Assembly: GCA_029215795.1 (NCBI GenBank)
Contig: JARDYH010000003.1
Span: forward strand, 178,138,382-178,202,381
DNA: 64,000 bases
Reading direction: 5' to 3'
DNA from: Anniella stebbinsi
Taxonomy: Eukaryota > Chordata > Lepidosauria > Squamata > Anniellidae
Below are positions 52,561-61,918 of this stretch, in pieces. The stretch's first letter is position 1. Every line of letters starts with the position of its first letter. The position numbers and the translations under genes were made by a program. Below the pieces are notes generated by a model. The model saw nothing but the letters and a program-made list of their open reading frames with translations. It did not search any database and was not told the origin of the DNA.

Positions 52561-55132
52561 CAATACTTTGCAATTGACTAGACATAACAGTCATAAACAA
52601 AAAAGAAAAACACAACTATGTCATTGACATAGCACTACCTAATGACAAAAATGTTGCAGAAAAGGAAGAGGAAAAGAGAGAAAAATATACACAACTGGCT
52701 ATGAAAGTTATAAAGAACTATGGCAGACATAACAGTTATAAATCACAGTAGACAGTACTAAACTAGTCTGAACAATGGTCTGCTTGGATCTGTGGGATTC
52801 CCAGGCAGTCTTTCATGCTGGCACTATGCAGATCTGCACTAGATCTAGACTGGCTTAGCTTCAGCAAAGTTGTTGCATCAGACCCTTTTACGTCATGCCT
52901 TTGGGCCTATACCTACACCTACTATTATTTTTGTGATTGCCCATGGATTAGAGGCAGACTACATTAGTCATACTTCAGTCCCATTAATATCAGTGGGAAT
53001 TCTGCTGGTCATGACTAACTTGCTTCATTGATTTCAATGGGACTGAAGTGTGGCTTACCTGGTCTGGATCCAATCCATGGTGATTTTTGAAAGGGGCTGC
53101 TTCAAAAATCAAGGAAGAATGTGTAGTTCCAAATTGAAATTAATACTTCTTTTTTACCTCTATGTAGTCCTTGTGGGGTTGTAGCAATATGCTTTCACAA
53201 TTGATCACATGGAGTCCACTGAGTATCTGAAGCAGTCCTATGGTTTTGTGATACTGTTAAGGAAATGTTCCCTAACTCTCAAATTGAAAAATCACCAGGA
53301 ACAGGCAGAGTTCAGTCTAACAGGTTTATTCAAAACTTCGTACGAAGGAGAGAGAAGTGGCACAAGGGTAGTACCGAAGCTCTCTGAATCACAAAGACAA
53401 AACTGATTGATTTATCTCTGTTACAGGCTTTGACATCACATACCACTCACCCCCCTCCCTCCTGTGATGGTTACATGCCAATAAATGTTTCAACTAAACA
53501 ATATCTTAAACCAAAATAAAGCAATATCCGGGGCAATTGACGCCTCAAAGAAATTTACTGTTTCCTGTGATAACCTTCGATCACTGATACTTGGTGTTAT
53601 TTGGTTTTCTCTAATGGCCAGTATTTTTCCTCTGGAAGAACTGAAAATGGTTACTTTATATGGTGCCAGCTAGTCTATGCAATAGCCTTGCGGGCCAAGA
53701 GTCATGTCCAATTCACAGCCTCTTAGGAGGAAGAGATAGCGAGGCCAGTAATCAGGAAAGGATGCTTTGGTTATATCGTTCTGTATTTTTCCTCTGAAAT
53801 GCTAGAATGTGAGGTTTGAACTATACCCTGGTGCAGTGAAATATGTTTCTACTTTACCTTAAAATGTTTCTTTAGAGGCTTGGGGGAAACTAGTGTTCCA
53901 GGTTTTGATTTTATATCAATGCCCAGATCAAAAATCCTTATCAATACCAGTGTCATAGATTATGTTTGCATAGGTGTAGCTAGCAATACAGTATTTGTTT
54001 ATTCATGCCCAACTCCTGTCAGACTCCAATCAGCTGATTAAATATAACTCAGAAGGCAATACAGATTTCCTTGTTGAATAAAATGTGCTTTAAAAAAGTT
54101 TAACTGCTCTCTTACTTTCCAGTTTATCTGTGATCATTTACTGTAGCAAAGTAAAATAATAGCATGCATATTTCATTGATATGGCCATTCTGTCTAAATT
54201 CAGAATTTAGCACAGGTAATTTTTGTAATCCCTAGAGCCCTCAAGCCCATGCTCTGCTTTTGTTTTAAAACTGTGTCAATGCGCACAGCTTACTATGGCT
54301 TCCTTGGGTATGCTTTTCATAGGTTTCCCCAGATGGTCTTAAGAAGGTTAACAGACGTCCATGTTAATCCTTCCTACAAGTGAAAAGTTTTCTTGGTTAA
54401 ACAATAGCTAATAGCAAATTCAGTTCATTACAGTTATCTAATTTTTCTTATTGTCATTGCTAATACCTGTCAAAATAAGAAGTTGCTATTGCACAGAAAG
54501 AAAAGGGAACTTTTTTTGCAGACACAAATACATATTTACCCTCTTTAGATAAATGTATAATATTGGTTGAACCATATGGAGAAATCATAAAGATGAAAAG
54601 CCTGTGCCATGTGGCATGCCCATCAAGGACCTATTCTTTCTTCATTATTAAATATTTATATTACCAATTTCCCCACCTCTCCAAGATATTTGAAGTGGGT
54701 TACACACAAAAATTAAATTCTTAAAATCCAATAATCATCTAAAGCCATCCAAACAAAAGCAAGACCACCAAATCAACCCAAAAATAAAAATAAAAGCAGA
54801 ACAATTCCAAATCCAGCACACACAAAAACCCCACCATTAAAAATAGCTATAACAATAACTAGAGCTCTATGGCCAAATAACCTTTGCCTTTTCCTATAAT
54901 CATCCCAGCCTCTCATATTAAGGAAACTTTGAACAGAGACTGACCAACTAACTTTAAGGGAAGGGTATGAAACCTCAGGCCCATGGGTCAAATCTGGCTG
55001 GCTGTTGTTCCCCAGATGGAAATTACTCAAAATGCACAAGGAACATAGTTGTGCTGGGAATTAACATTGCAGCTGACAAAGGATATTTTGGTTTTTCAGA
55101 AGGCAACCAACCCATCACCCAAAAGACTCTTA
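52561..55132. other. Unassigned; possible antisense LTR about 53200-53480
   Basis: At 53248-53480 the text TGTTAAGGAAATGTTCCC, AACAGGTTTATTCAAAAC and later CATGCCAATAAATG is reminiscent of an antisense LTR, but there is no second copy and no duplication to prove it. An L2-like antisense tail may lie at 54650-54790. The rest is unassigned AT-rich DNA. Confidence 0.35.
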
Positions 55133-55222
55133 TGGTATAATCCTATGCATGTTTAGGCAGACTGGCTAGATGTTGTAGGACTTTCCCCCCCAACTAAACA
55201 TGCATAGAATTGCGTCCTTAAA
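55133..55222. mobile_element. PAL-P palindromic MITE, shortened
   Basis: TATAATCCTATGCATGTTTA and AAACATGCATAGAATTGCG are the arms. Most of the centre is deleted. Confidence 0.75.
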
Positions 55223-55579
55223 TTGCTACTTCAGTGCTTCATAGCAAAGGACAAGAATAGTCAGCACCTTATGGAATCAGTGGGCAATTTAGTGTGGTGG
55301 TGTTGGGCTAGGATTAATAAGGAATAATAGGGCATTTAAGGAACCTCATCTTGTTTACATACAGTGTCTTTCCTTGCATAACTGCACAAAAATAGAAAAC
55401 AATTCCTGCTCAAAACACAGGAGTTAGAGATAAATGCCCTAGCGAGATAGAACTTGCACAAGTCTGTCCCACTATAATATGGCTCTGCTGCCAGGGCTAC
55501 CCAACATAATTTGAGTAAAGTTACATTTGTCTTTCCCTGATATTCTACCTTTTGAAGAGATCTATAGAATATTTGGAGT

Positions 55580-55672
55580 TAAGGCCTCCAGATGGTTCAG
55601 ATTCCAACTCCCACAATCCCTGACCACTGCCTGTGCTGGCTGGGGCTGATGGGAGCTGTAGTCCAACACCAT
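55580..55672. mobile_element. Small palindromic repeat, CAACTCCCACAATCCCTGAC type
   Basis: GATTCCAACTCCCACAATCC and GATGGGAGCTGTAGTCCAAC are roughly inverted around CTGTGCTGGCTGGGGC, with GATGGT/ACCATC at the outer ends. It resembles the centre of the GGGCAGAAG-type palindrome. Confidence 0.55.
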
Positions 55673-55772
55673 CTCGAGGGCACCAGGAAATAAGTTCCAC
55701 TGAACTCAGTGGAACTTGCTTTTAAGTTGATGATTTTTTTACGGCCAGGCTGAAAGCCACATTCAAAAGGGG

Positions 55773-55968
55773 AAATAACATCTGGAGCATCATCACACTG
55801 GAGCTTTAGCGCACATCTGCCACGACTTTGATCCACTTTTTCAGCACTGGACTAGCATGACATTGTCCCTGTCGTGCTGTTTTCTCACCCTGAGCGAGTC
55901 CAGCTCTGAAAAAATGGAGCAAGGTCGCGGCAGATGTGCATTAAACCTCCAATATGATGACGTTCTAA
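55773..55968. mobile_element. TIR-H-like fold-back element (196 bp)
   Basis: The left arm CTGGAGCATCATCACACTGG, AGCTTTAGCGCACATCTGCC, ACTTTTTCAGCACTGGACTA is mirrored by TGAAAAAATGGAGC, GCGGCAGATGTGCATTAAAC, CTCCAATATGATGACGTTC. The arms are about 73 bp, around a ~45-bp centre. The GAGCATCATCA end links it to 34996-37461. It is non-coding. Confidence 0.78.
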
Positions 55969-56649
55969 GTCTTTAGATGTGCTGAATATATAACCCTTTA
56001 AAAGTAGTCCATCTGACCTTTAAGGTAGCATGATACAATTGTTTTCTGAAGAACCCTAGGTTTAAATATTTGTGTTGCTGAGTGGTCTTGAATAAAATTA
56101 CTTTATGTTTCTACAGCTTTCTTATGTTTCTACAGCTTTTAAATACCTTATCATGCAGACCTTATCAGCATATACTTTATAATGCTGAAAAGAATCACAG
56201 GATCAGCCATACCAAGGACCAATTCATACAACCATTAATGATTATGATGAATTTAACCCAGTTTTAAACTGAAGTCCTCAAAGCAGCTTGTAAAGTTGAC
56301 ACAAGCTGTTGTTTTCTTCAGATTCTTCTAGGTAGAATAGGTCTTATGAATGCTCCAACATATATCTAGACCTGAGCATAAAAATACCCGGGAGCTGTAA
56401 CATCTGGATTTATTTATTTATTGGATTTTCTACCCTGCTCTTCTATCCACAAGAATTCCCAGACAGGCTGACAAATTAAAACATATATCTAATAAAAAGT
56501 CATACAATGACAAACAAACATAGAGGTTTATTGGTTATACTTGGGGTATCCAGCAATGCAATGCTGAGCAGCAAAAAAGAAAGGAAGAAAAAATATTCAA
56601 AAGTACAGTTTGGATCAAAGGAAAATATGTGTGGATTCCCCCTAGGTGT
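55969..56649. other. No gene; possible L2 tail at 56403-56500
   Basis: GGATTTATTTATTTATTGG, then TTTTCTACCCTGCTCTTC resembles an antisense L2 3' end without a clear hairpin. The remainder is unassigned. Confidence 0.35.
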
Positions 56650-57414
56650 GCCTTGCAATGCTTGGGGGGGGGGAATCATGCCATTACCCCAAAAATGCCT
56701 GGCTCCAGGACTGGGCCCGGCCTGGCCAGGCGCCGCCATGCCCCTGCACCCAGCAGCCGCGGCCAGAAGTCTAAATTTGCCCAGCCTCTTCCAGCCTCGT
56801 CGTAGTGGTGATCTGGCTTCTGGTGCATGGCAGCCATGGCAGCGAATCACCAGAAGCCCAGAGGGGCTGCGGAAAGGCTGAGAAGGCCCATTTTGGTCAC
56901 TTCCGGGTTCAGCCTTCCGAGGTCTAGCGAAGCCAGATCTGTTGTGCTAGAGGGTCGTCGCCATGGCGACAGCCCTCTAAGACCCCAAAGCTGGCTTCGG
57001 CAGACCTCAGAAGGCCCATTTTGTGCACTTCCGGGTTCAGCCTTGTGAGGCCTGGCGAAGCCAGAGCAGTTGTGCTAGAGGGCCGTTGCCATGGTGACAG
57101 CCCTCTAAGACCCCAGGGATGGCTTCGCAAGGCCTCAGAAGGCCCGTTTCTTGCACTTCTGGATTCGGCTTTCTGAGGCCTGGCGAAGCCAACCCTGGGG
57201 TCCTAGAGGGCTGTCGCCATGGCGACGGCCCTCTAGCACAACTGATCTGGCTTCGCCAGGCCTCAGAAGGCCGAACCCAGAAGTGCACAAAACGGACCTT
57301 TCCCGGGGGCTAATTTTCCAGATTTGGGGCCTTATTAAAGGATTTCCCCCCGGACCCGGTTTTGCCCCCCTTTTCCCTGACATGTCCGGACAAAACCAGA
57401 CTGATGGTCACCCT
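56650..57414. mobile_element. GC-rich hAT-like element, right end defined, left end unclear
   Basis: It ends GACTGATGGTCACCCTA like hAT-L and hAT-G. The segment TTTCCCCCCGGACCCGGTTT, TTTTCCCTGACATGTCCGG resembles the last 100 bp of hAT-L copy 1, which links the two. The interior is GC-rich and contains three 128-bp hairpin units (56881-57264). Frames of up to 157 codons are products of the tandem units. I did not find a matching left end or an 8-bp duplication of AAAGAGGG. Confidence 0.65.
56881..57264. repeat. Three 128-bp tandem units with internal hairpins
   Basis: AGAAGGCC(C/G) starts units at 56881, 57009 and 57137 and a partial fourth at 57265: an exact 128-bp period. Each unit has CACTTCYGGRTTCRGC, then GAGGYCTRGCGAAGCCA, then a palindrome around GTCGCCATGGCGAC flanked by AGAGGG and CCCTCT. 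In the third unit the flanking text runs as its own reverse complement, so units 1-2 and 3 differ in arrangement. The partial fourth is inverted (CCGAACCCAGAAGTGCAC). Confidence 0.9.
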
Positions 57415-57444
57415 AAAAGAGGGAACCATAGAAACCCCATGGAA

Positions 57445-57449
57445 GCCCC
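57445..57449. repeat. 5-bp target duplication (left) of solo LTR
   Basis: GCCCC precedes TGTCGTGACTC and is repeated at 58550-58554. Confidence 0.8.
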
Positions 57450-58549
57450 TGTCGTGACTCTGGCTAACTCTCTAAAGTTCTTGCTCACGACTTCAGGTAC
57501 ACTGATACACAACAATAACAGTGAGATTTCTTTTATTGTAATCACACGGAATTCAAAGCATAACGGTTTCATTTCTGCAAACACACACTTGAAGCTGAAG
57601 ACGGACCACACAGCTTTCAGGTAGAACGGCTTAATGAGAACAGCACTCACTCAGGGACTGACATTTAGAGATTAACTCTAGTCCTTAGAGGGCAGGAGCG
57701 GCCACGCTGCACTGGAATCCTCTGGAACATAGAGAGACTCTAGGATTAGGCCTCTTAACAGTAGTATATCGGTCAACTGGCAACTAAATCTTCACTCAGC
57801 CTGTCAGGGAACGCTGAGCTGACCACGGAAGCCAGAAGCCAGGGAATGAACCTCTTCGACCTAGGGAGCCTTCCCAATTCACGTAGCTTTAGCTCTGAGG
57901 AAGGTCCTCTCACAGGTCTCACACACACACGAGTTTCAGAACAGCAATGATCAGCTTCTGCCTCCCTCTGCCCGTAACTTTGGCTCCATGGAGGGAGACA
58001 GCAAGCTATAGAACACGAATCCAGAACAGTAATCTCAAGTCCAAATCTATGAAAAGCCACAGTGCACTTTTCATGGCAGAGTTCTTTAGAAGTAACAAGT
58101 CCAAACAGCAACAGAACATGTATAGAGTGCATCTCACAATTCTAAATCAGATAGTAACTCACAGCAGCAGCAGAGCAGCAAGAGGATAGACGAGATAATT
58201 CCTAGCAAAGGAATTACTCTCAGGACAAAGGTAATATAGTGTGGAGGCTGGGCAATTCTAAGCTACTTTGATAGACAGGGCTTCAGGCCTGTAATCTAAA
58301 CTCACGTGCCAACAGGGCGGCACGGTTCAACCTCTTCTGATGACGCCACAGTGTGAGGAAGATAGCCCCCACCTTTGCAAAACATAGTTTAATTCCCAGA
58401 GAACCTTCAAGGCCTTCGGCCTACCATTTGAGATAAGCACATAACAGAGAAGCAGAGATACATTTTCTCATGACAAATTGCCAAGTCTTCAGTCCACACT
58501 TCACAGGGCCAGCCCTGTGAATTGTCTACGAAGCACCTGACACCCAACA
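57450..58549 (-). mobile_element. Solo LTR, 1100 bp, antisense
   Basis: On the minus strand it runs TGTTGGGTGTCAGGTGC (from 58549) to GAGTCACGACA (57450), with TG...CA ends and a 5-bp GCCCC duplication. A polyadenylation-type AATAAAAG lies near 57531-57538 on that strand, as expected for R. No gag, pol or env frame or second LTR adjoins, so recombination between LTRs probably removed the body. It is homologous to the interrupted LTR at 35130. Gypsy-like or endogenous-retrovirus origin cannot be decided from the LTR. Confidence 0.82.
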
Positions 58550-58554
58550 GCCCC
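58550..58554. repeat. 5-bp target duplication (right) of solo LTR
   Basis: GCCCC follows CACCCAACA and equals 57445-57449. Confidence 0.8.
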
Positions 58555-59045
58555 ATTCCTAGAGTGGCCCTGGAGCATCCTAGGAAGCAGTGCTCAAGGG
58601 CTCCAACCTGCTTCCTAGATGCTCTAGGAATTGGGTTTCTATGACAGAAGCCCCATTCTGTCTGTTCCTAGGGCATTTCCTCCTAGCTTATTTCTACAAA
58701 AACTCCAGGTAATAGAGTATGGGATGCCAGGATCCTTCAGCAAGAGAGTAGATTAGAGGAGGCAGAAGCAGTGCTGTGCCCAAAATTTCTCCTACATCTT
58801 TTTCAACCATTCTTATTCAATTTGATAGAAAAGAAATGGCTTTTGAAAAGACATTCAAGGGAGAAGACATTTCTTGTGCTTACTTTACGTAAGAGGTGGT
58901 TGAGTGTGAATGAGTGTCTAGTCCTTCCTTGTACAATCATCTCAGTGCACCTGCATTAGAGACAAGATGTATCCACAATCATCCCTCAAAAATATTATTC
59001 ATTTGGAAGATCCTGGGGAAGGTGCTCAACCTAAAGAATGACAAC
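58555..59045. other. No gene; short inverted repeat around 58558-58632
   Basis: CATTCCTAGAGTGGCCC, GAGCATCCTAGGAAGCAG, then CTGCTTCCTAGATGCTCTAGGAATTGGG form an imperfect inverted repeat of about 75 bp. Nothing else is recognised. Confidence 0.5.
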
Positions 59046-59474
59046 TAGAGCTGAGCCAAGATTTCTCAGAAGACATTTTTCTCAGAATTGTCCTGATATT
59101 ATTCTTTTTTAAAATGCCACTTCAAATAAAAGGCCATTTTACAAAATGTCCCCAAATTTTCTTTCGCATTTTTGGAGGGTTTCCCTTTCTCCCCCCACCC
59201 ACAAATGCCCTGGAACAATGCTAGGCATGGGGTATTGTAGAGAATGCAAAATGGGGAGCAGGCTGCCAATTCAGTTGTTGTTGCTGTTACCAGTTGCAGT
59301 GGAAGTGTAAAAACAAACGATAAACCCTTGCAAATAAAAAGGAAAGAAGCTGGTCTGCAATGCTTGCTCATGGATTGTTGGGGAATTTCTCTTACCAATG
59401 GAGAAATTCGGTGAAATTGTCTCCCCAATTTCTCTGCCAAACTTGGTGGAGAATTTCAGTTGCGCACAGCTCTA
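59046..59474. mobile_element. 429-bp TIR element, TAGAGCTG ends
   Basis: TAGAGCTGAGCCAAGATTTC and GCGCACAGCTCTA are imperfect inverted ends. The interior has TTTCTCAGAAG, AATGGAGAAATTCGGTG, GGAGAATTTCAG. Flanking 8-mers do not match. Its ends resemble the TAGRGATG hAT group. It is non-coding. Confidence 0.6.
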
Positions 59475-59940
59475 GATATAAGAGCCAGCATTCTTGAATG
59501 GCTGGGTGCCTGAAGAATAGACGTTTCTGCAGGAAGTGTTGGTGTTATTTGAATAAAGCAGGTACCAGGCTTTTGGAATGCTCTTGGTCACCAGCTGGAT
59601 TTGAGTGAGTTGTGCCTGTGTGAATAAGCGGTGTGTCTATGAGAGTGAGTTGGATGTTCTACATGAGTTGTATGTGAATATGCATGTGTGCACATGTGTC
59701 ACCCTAGCAGACACCCAAAGCAGCCTCTCGGGACTGTAAATGGTTGCTCACCTTAGATTTAAGAGATAATTTCCCAGATTTTGGAAACACACACACAATT
59801 ATATAATTTGGAGACCATTGTATCAGATTGGAAAGGCGAAATGGAGCCCAGCAGTATACTGATGGCACCTCACTCCAAATCCTCAGATGACTACACTCTT
59901 TGGTTTCATGTAACTGTTAAAAAAGCATAGGGGACAGAAT

Positions 59941-60275
59941 TATTTATTTATTTATTTATTTACTTATTTACTTACTTACTTACTGCATTTCTATACCTCC
60001 CAATAGCTGAAGTTCCCCAAGACCACCTGCTGGAACTGATTTGCTTGGTAAGAATATAACCAGCAGAGCATGATGCCTCTAGTTCTCATCCCAGCGAGAT
60101 TGCCCAGAAAGATATCAGCAATGGCATGATGGACAATGAAAAGTCCAGGAGAATGAATAAGGCTGTCCTCTTCTTGCCTTGCTGCTCTGAGATATCCATC
60201 AGGGTGACCAAGGTGGTTTCCATGCCAACCCAGGTCTGGAGCCAAATTGAAATAGATGTGGGTGTTCAATCACCT
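59941..60275 (-). mobile_element. L2 remnant, antisense, internally deleted
   Basis: A TTTA/CTTA tail (59941-59984) is followed by TTTCTATACCTCCCAATAGC, TGAAGTTCCCC, a decayed terminal hairpin. The text then jumps to the reverse transcriptase region in antisense (AAGTCCAGGAGAATGAATAA, CATCAGGGTGACCAAGGTGG, TTTCCATGCCAACCC), which parallels 63140-63245. Most of the 3' half of the ORF is deleted. Confidence 0.65.
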
Positions 60276-60296
60276 CTCCTGGAGAACTAGCTTCCA

Positions 60297-60429
60297 GGGC
60301 AGGATCTACACTATTGCTTTAAAACGGATTATAACAGTAGTGACGACTGTTGGGGCCCAGGACACACTCCATATACAGTTTTCAAACCATTTTCAAAGTG
60401 TTATATCCTACTTGGTGTAGATCTGGCCC
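60297..60429. mobile_element. MITE-B copy (133 bp)
   Basis: Ends GGGCAGGATCTACAC and GTGTAGATCTGGCCC. The core ATTATAACAGTAGTGACGAC, TGTTGGGGCCCAGGACACAC, TTTCAAACCATTTTCAAAG makes it the best-preserved copy. Confidence 0.85.
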
Positions 60430-61479
60430 AGGTCCAGGGAGGATTTCTTTAGGAGTGACTGCTACAGAGGGACGAATCTGTCAGTTTTGGCCCCTCATTT
60501 TTTCAATCTTAAATTGATTTTTTTTTTTAAAAAAATGGTTACATGAAAATTAGTATGCATTTTTTGTGCATTTCTCTTAATAGACACATATTTATATGTA
60601 ATTTTGCCTAATCTTATTTCTCAAGCAGTTTCCCCTAATATAATGCTTTCTTAATGTTATGTTTCACAAATATGCACCTTTTAATGCATTTTGGATAACA
60701 TTACAAAGCTGAGAGATACATGCATGTCAAAGGATAAAGGAATTTTGGTCTACATATTGATTTGATAGTGTGAAGTTTGGTAAGTTTACATTAAAATGTA
60801 AACTGAACATTCCCCTCCCGCCCATGCCACTAATCCTTACTGGCTGCATAATCATCTCTTTCAAGGTGGCCTGGACCCTGTTCTCTTAATGAAGTATTAA
60901 CTGTATCCTTTACATGGCTGATCAGTCCTTTCTTGCCAGATGTTATTAGCCATGAGAGACAAGAAAGAAAGTGGTGAACCATTTGCCCCTTCAAGCACTT
61001 TGTCTACATCTTCCGGCTACAATAATGGAACTTCTTCTACCTTAGGAGAATTAGATGGGGAACTAAAAGGATGTGTGTGCTTGTTCCAGAGTTCTTTGTG
61101 CATATTAGAGTCAACAAAAGACTATGGATCAGGGTGGCTGACTTTCAATCCCAGATCAAAGGAAAATATATACATTGTTTTACCAATTCCCCCCCCCCCC
61201 CTTCAAACAGATACTTTTGTCTACATTGCTCAATATCTTATTCAAAGACTTGGCTTGCCAGGCATTTGGGCCATGTTACAATTTTTAGATTGTTGCAAGC
61301 GGCTGACATGTCTAAAGCAATTTTATTGGGATGTTTAATTCATGTGACTTCCTTTGCAAGTTTCTAGAAGAGACTCTGTGAAAAACACATAGGGGTTTAC
61401 ATTATGCATATGGAACATTCTGACAAGATGCTTCCATATGGGAATGTCATAAGGTTACAATATATTTTGTTAGTATAGC
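60430..61479. other. No recognised gene
   Basis: AT-rich. A 132-codon frame (60940-61338) overlaps a 98-codon frame in another phase and has no domain or splice context. Near 60472 the text GGGACGAATCTGTCAGTTTT resembles internal parts of the TAGGGATG hAT group. Confidence 0.4.
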
Positions 61480-61648
61480 TAGAGTGACCAGATACAAAAG
61501 AGGGCAGGGCTCCTGCAGCTTTAACTGTTGTGATGAAGAAGGAATTTCACCAGGTGCTGCATGTATACAAATGACACCTGCTGAAATTCCCCTTTCTACA
61601 CAACTGTTAAAGATACAGGAGCCCTGTCCTTTCCATATGGTCACCCTA
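61480..61648 (+). mobile_element. hAT-D monomer (169 bp)
   Basis: Starts TAGAGTGACCAGATACAAAA and ends CCTTTCCATATGGTCACCCTA. It has long imperfect TIRs: GGGCTCCTGCAGCTTTAACT, GTTGTG, GGAATTTCA against TGAAATTCC, ACAACTGTTAAAG, CAGGAGCCCTGTCC. It carries each end once, so it is the single unit from which the 320-bp dimers are built. Flanking 8-mers match weakly. It is non-coding. Confidence 0.88.
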
Positions 61649-61880
61649 GTACTGTAAAGTATAACTACTATGATTATCTCCCTGCCTCTCCTGCCTGCTA
61701 TATGTAAACACACTCTCTTCTCTGAACTGTATTACTCTGACACCCCACCTCAAGAATGGGTCTAGGATTGTTCTTCTCATTACTTGAAGGTATTTAGTCT
61801 TTTTTATTAAGCATTTGCTTGGTTTCATAAATTACATTTTGATTATGCCTATCCTAAATCAACAGCACCACCAGAAACTT

Positions 61881-61881
61881 C

Positions 61882-61916
<35 letters not shown>
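61881..61916. repeat. (TTA)n run, tail of the antisense L2
   Basis: About 12 ATT units. In the sense of the L2 at 61917-64000 this is an (AAT)n 3' tail. Confidence 0.9.

Positions 61917-61918
<2 letters not shown>

Noticed and set aside
53200..53480. Antisense LTR
   Set aside because: The motifs are suggestive, but there are no TG...CA boundaries with a duplication and no second copy in the window. It is kept only as a note.
56500..57624. Frames up to 157 codons with internal repeats
   Set aside because: 128 is not a multiple of 3, so the repeated peptides come from the 128-bp tandem units in different frames. They cross element borders into the LTR.
59038..59482. 8-bp duplication around the TAGAGCTG element
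   Set aside because: ATGACAAC and GATATAAG do not match.
60940..61338. 132-codon frame beginning MLLAMRDKKES
   Set aside because: No recognisable domain, no splice or promoter context, an overlapping frame in another phase, and a C run inside.
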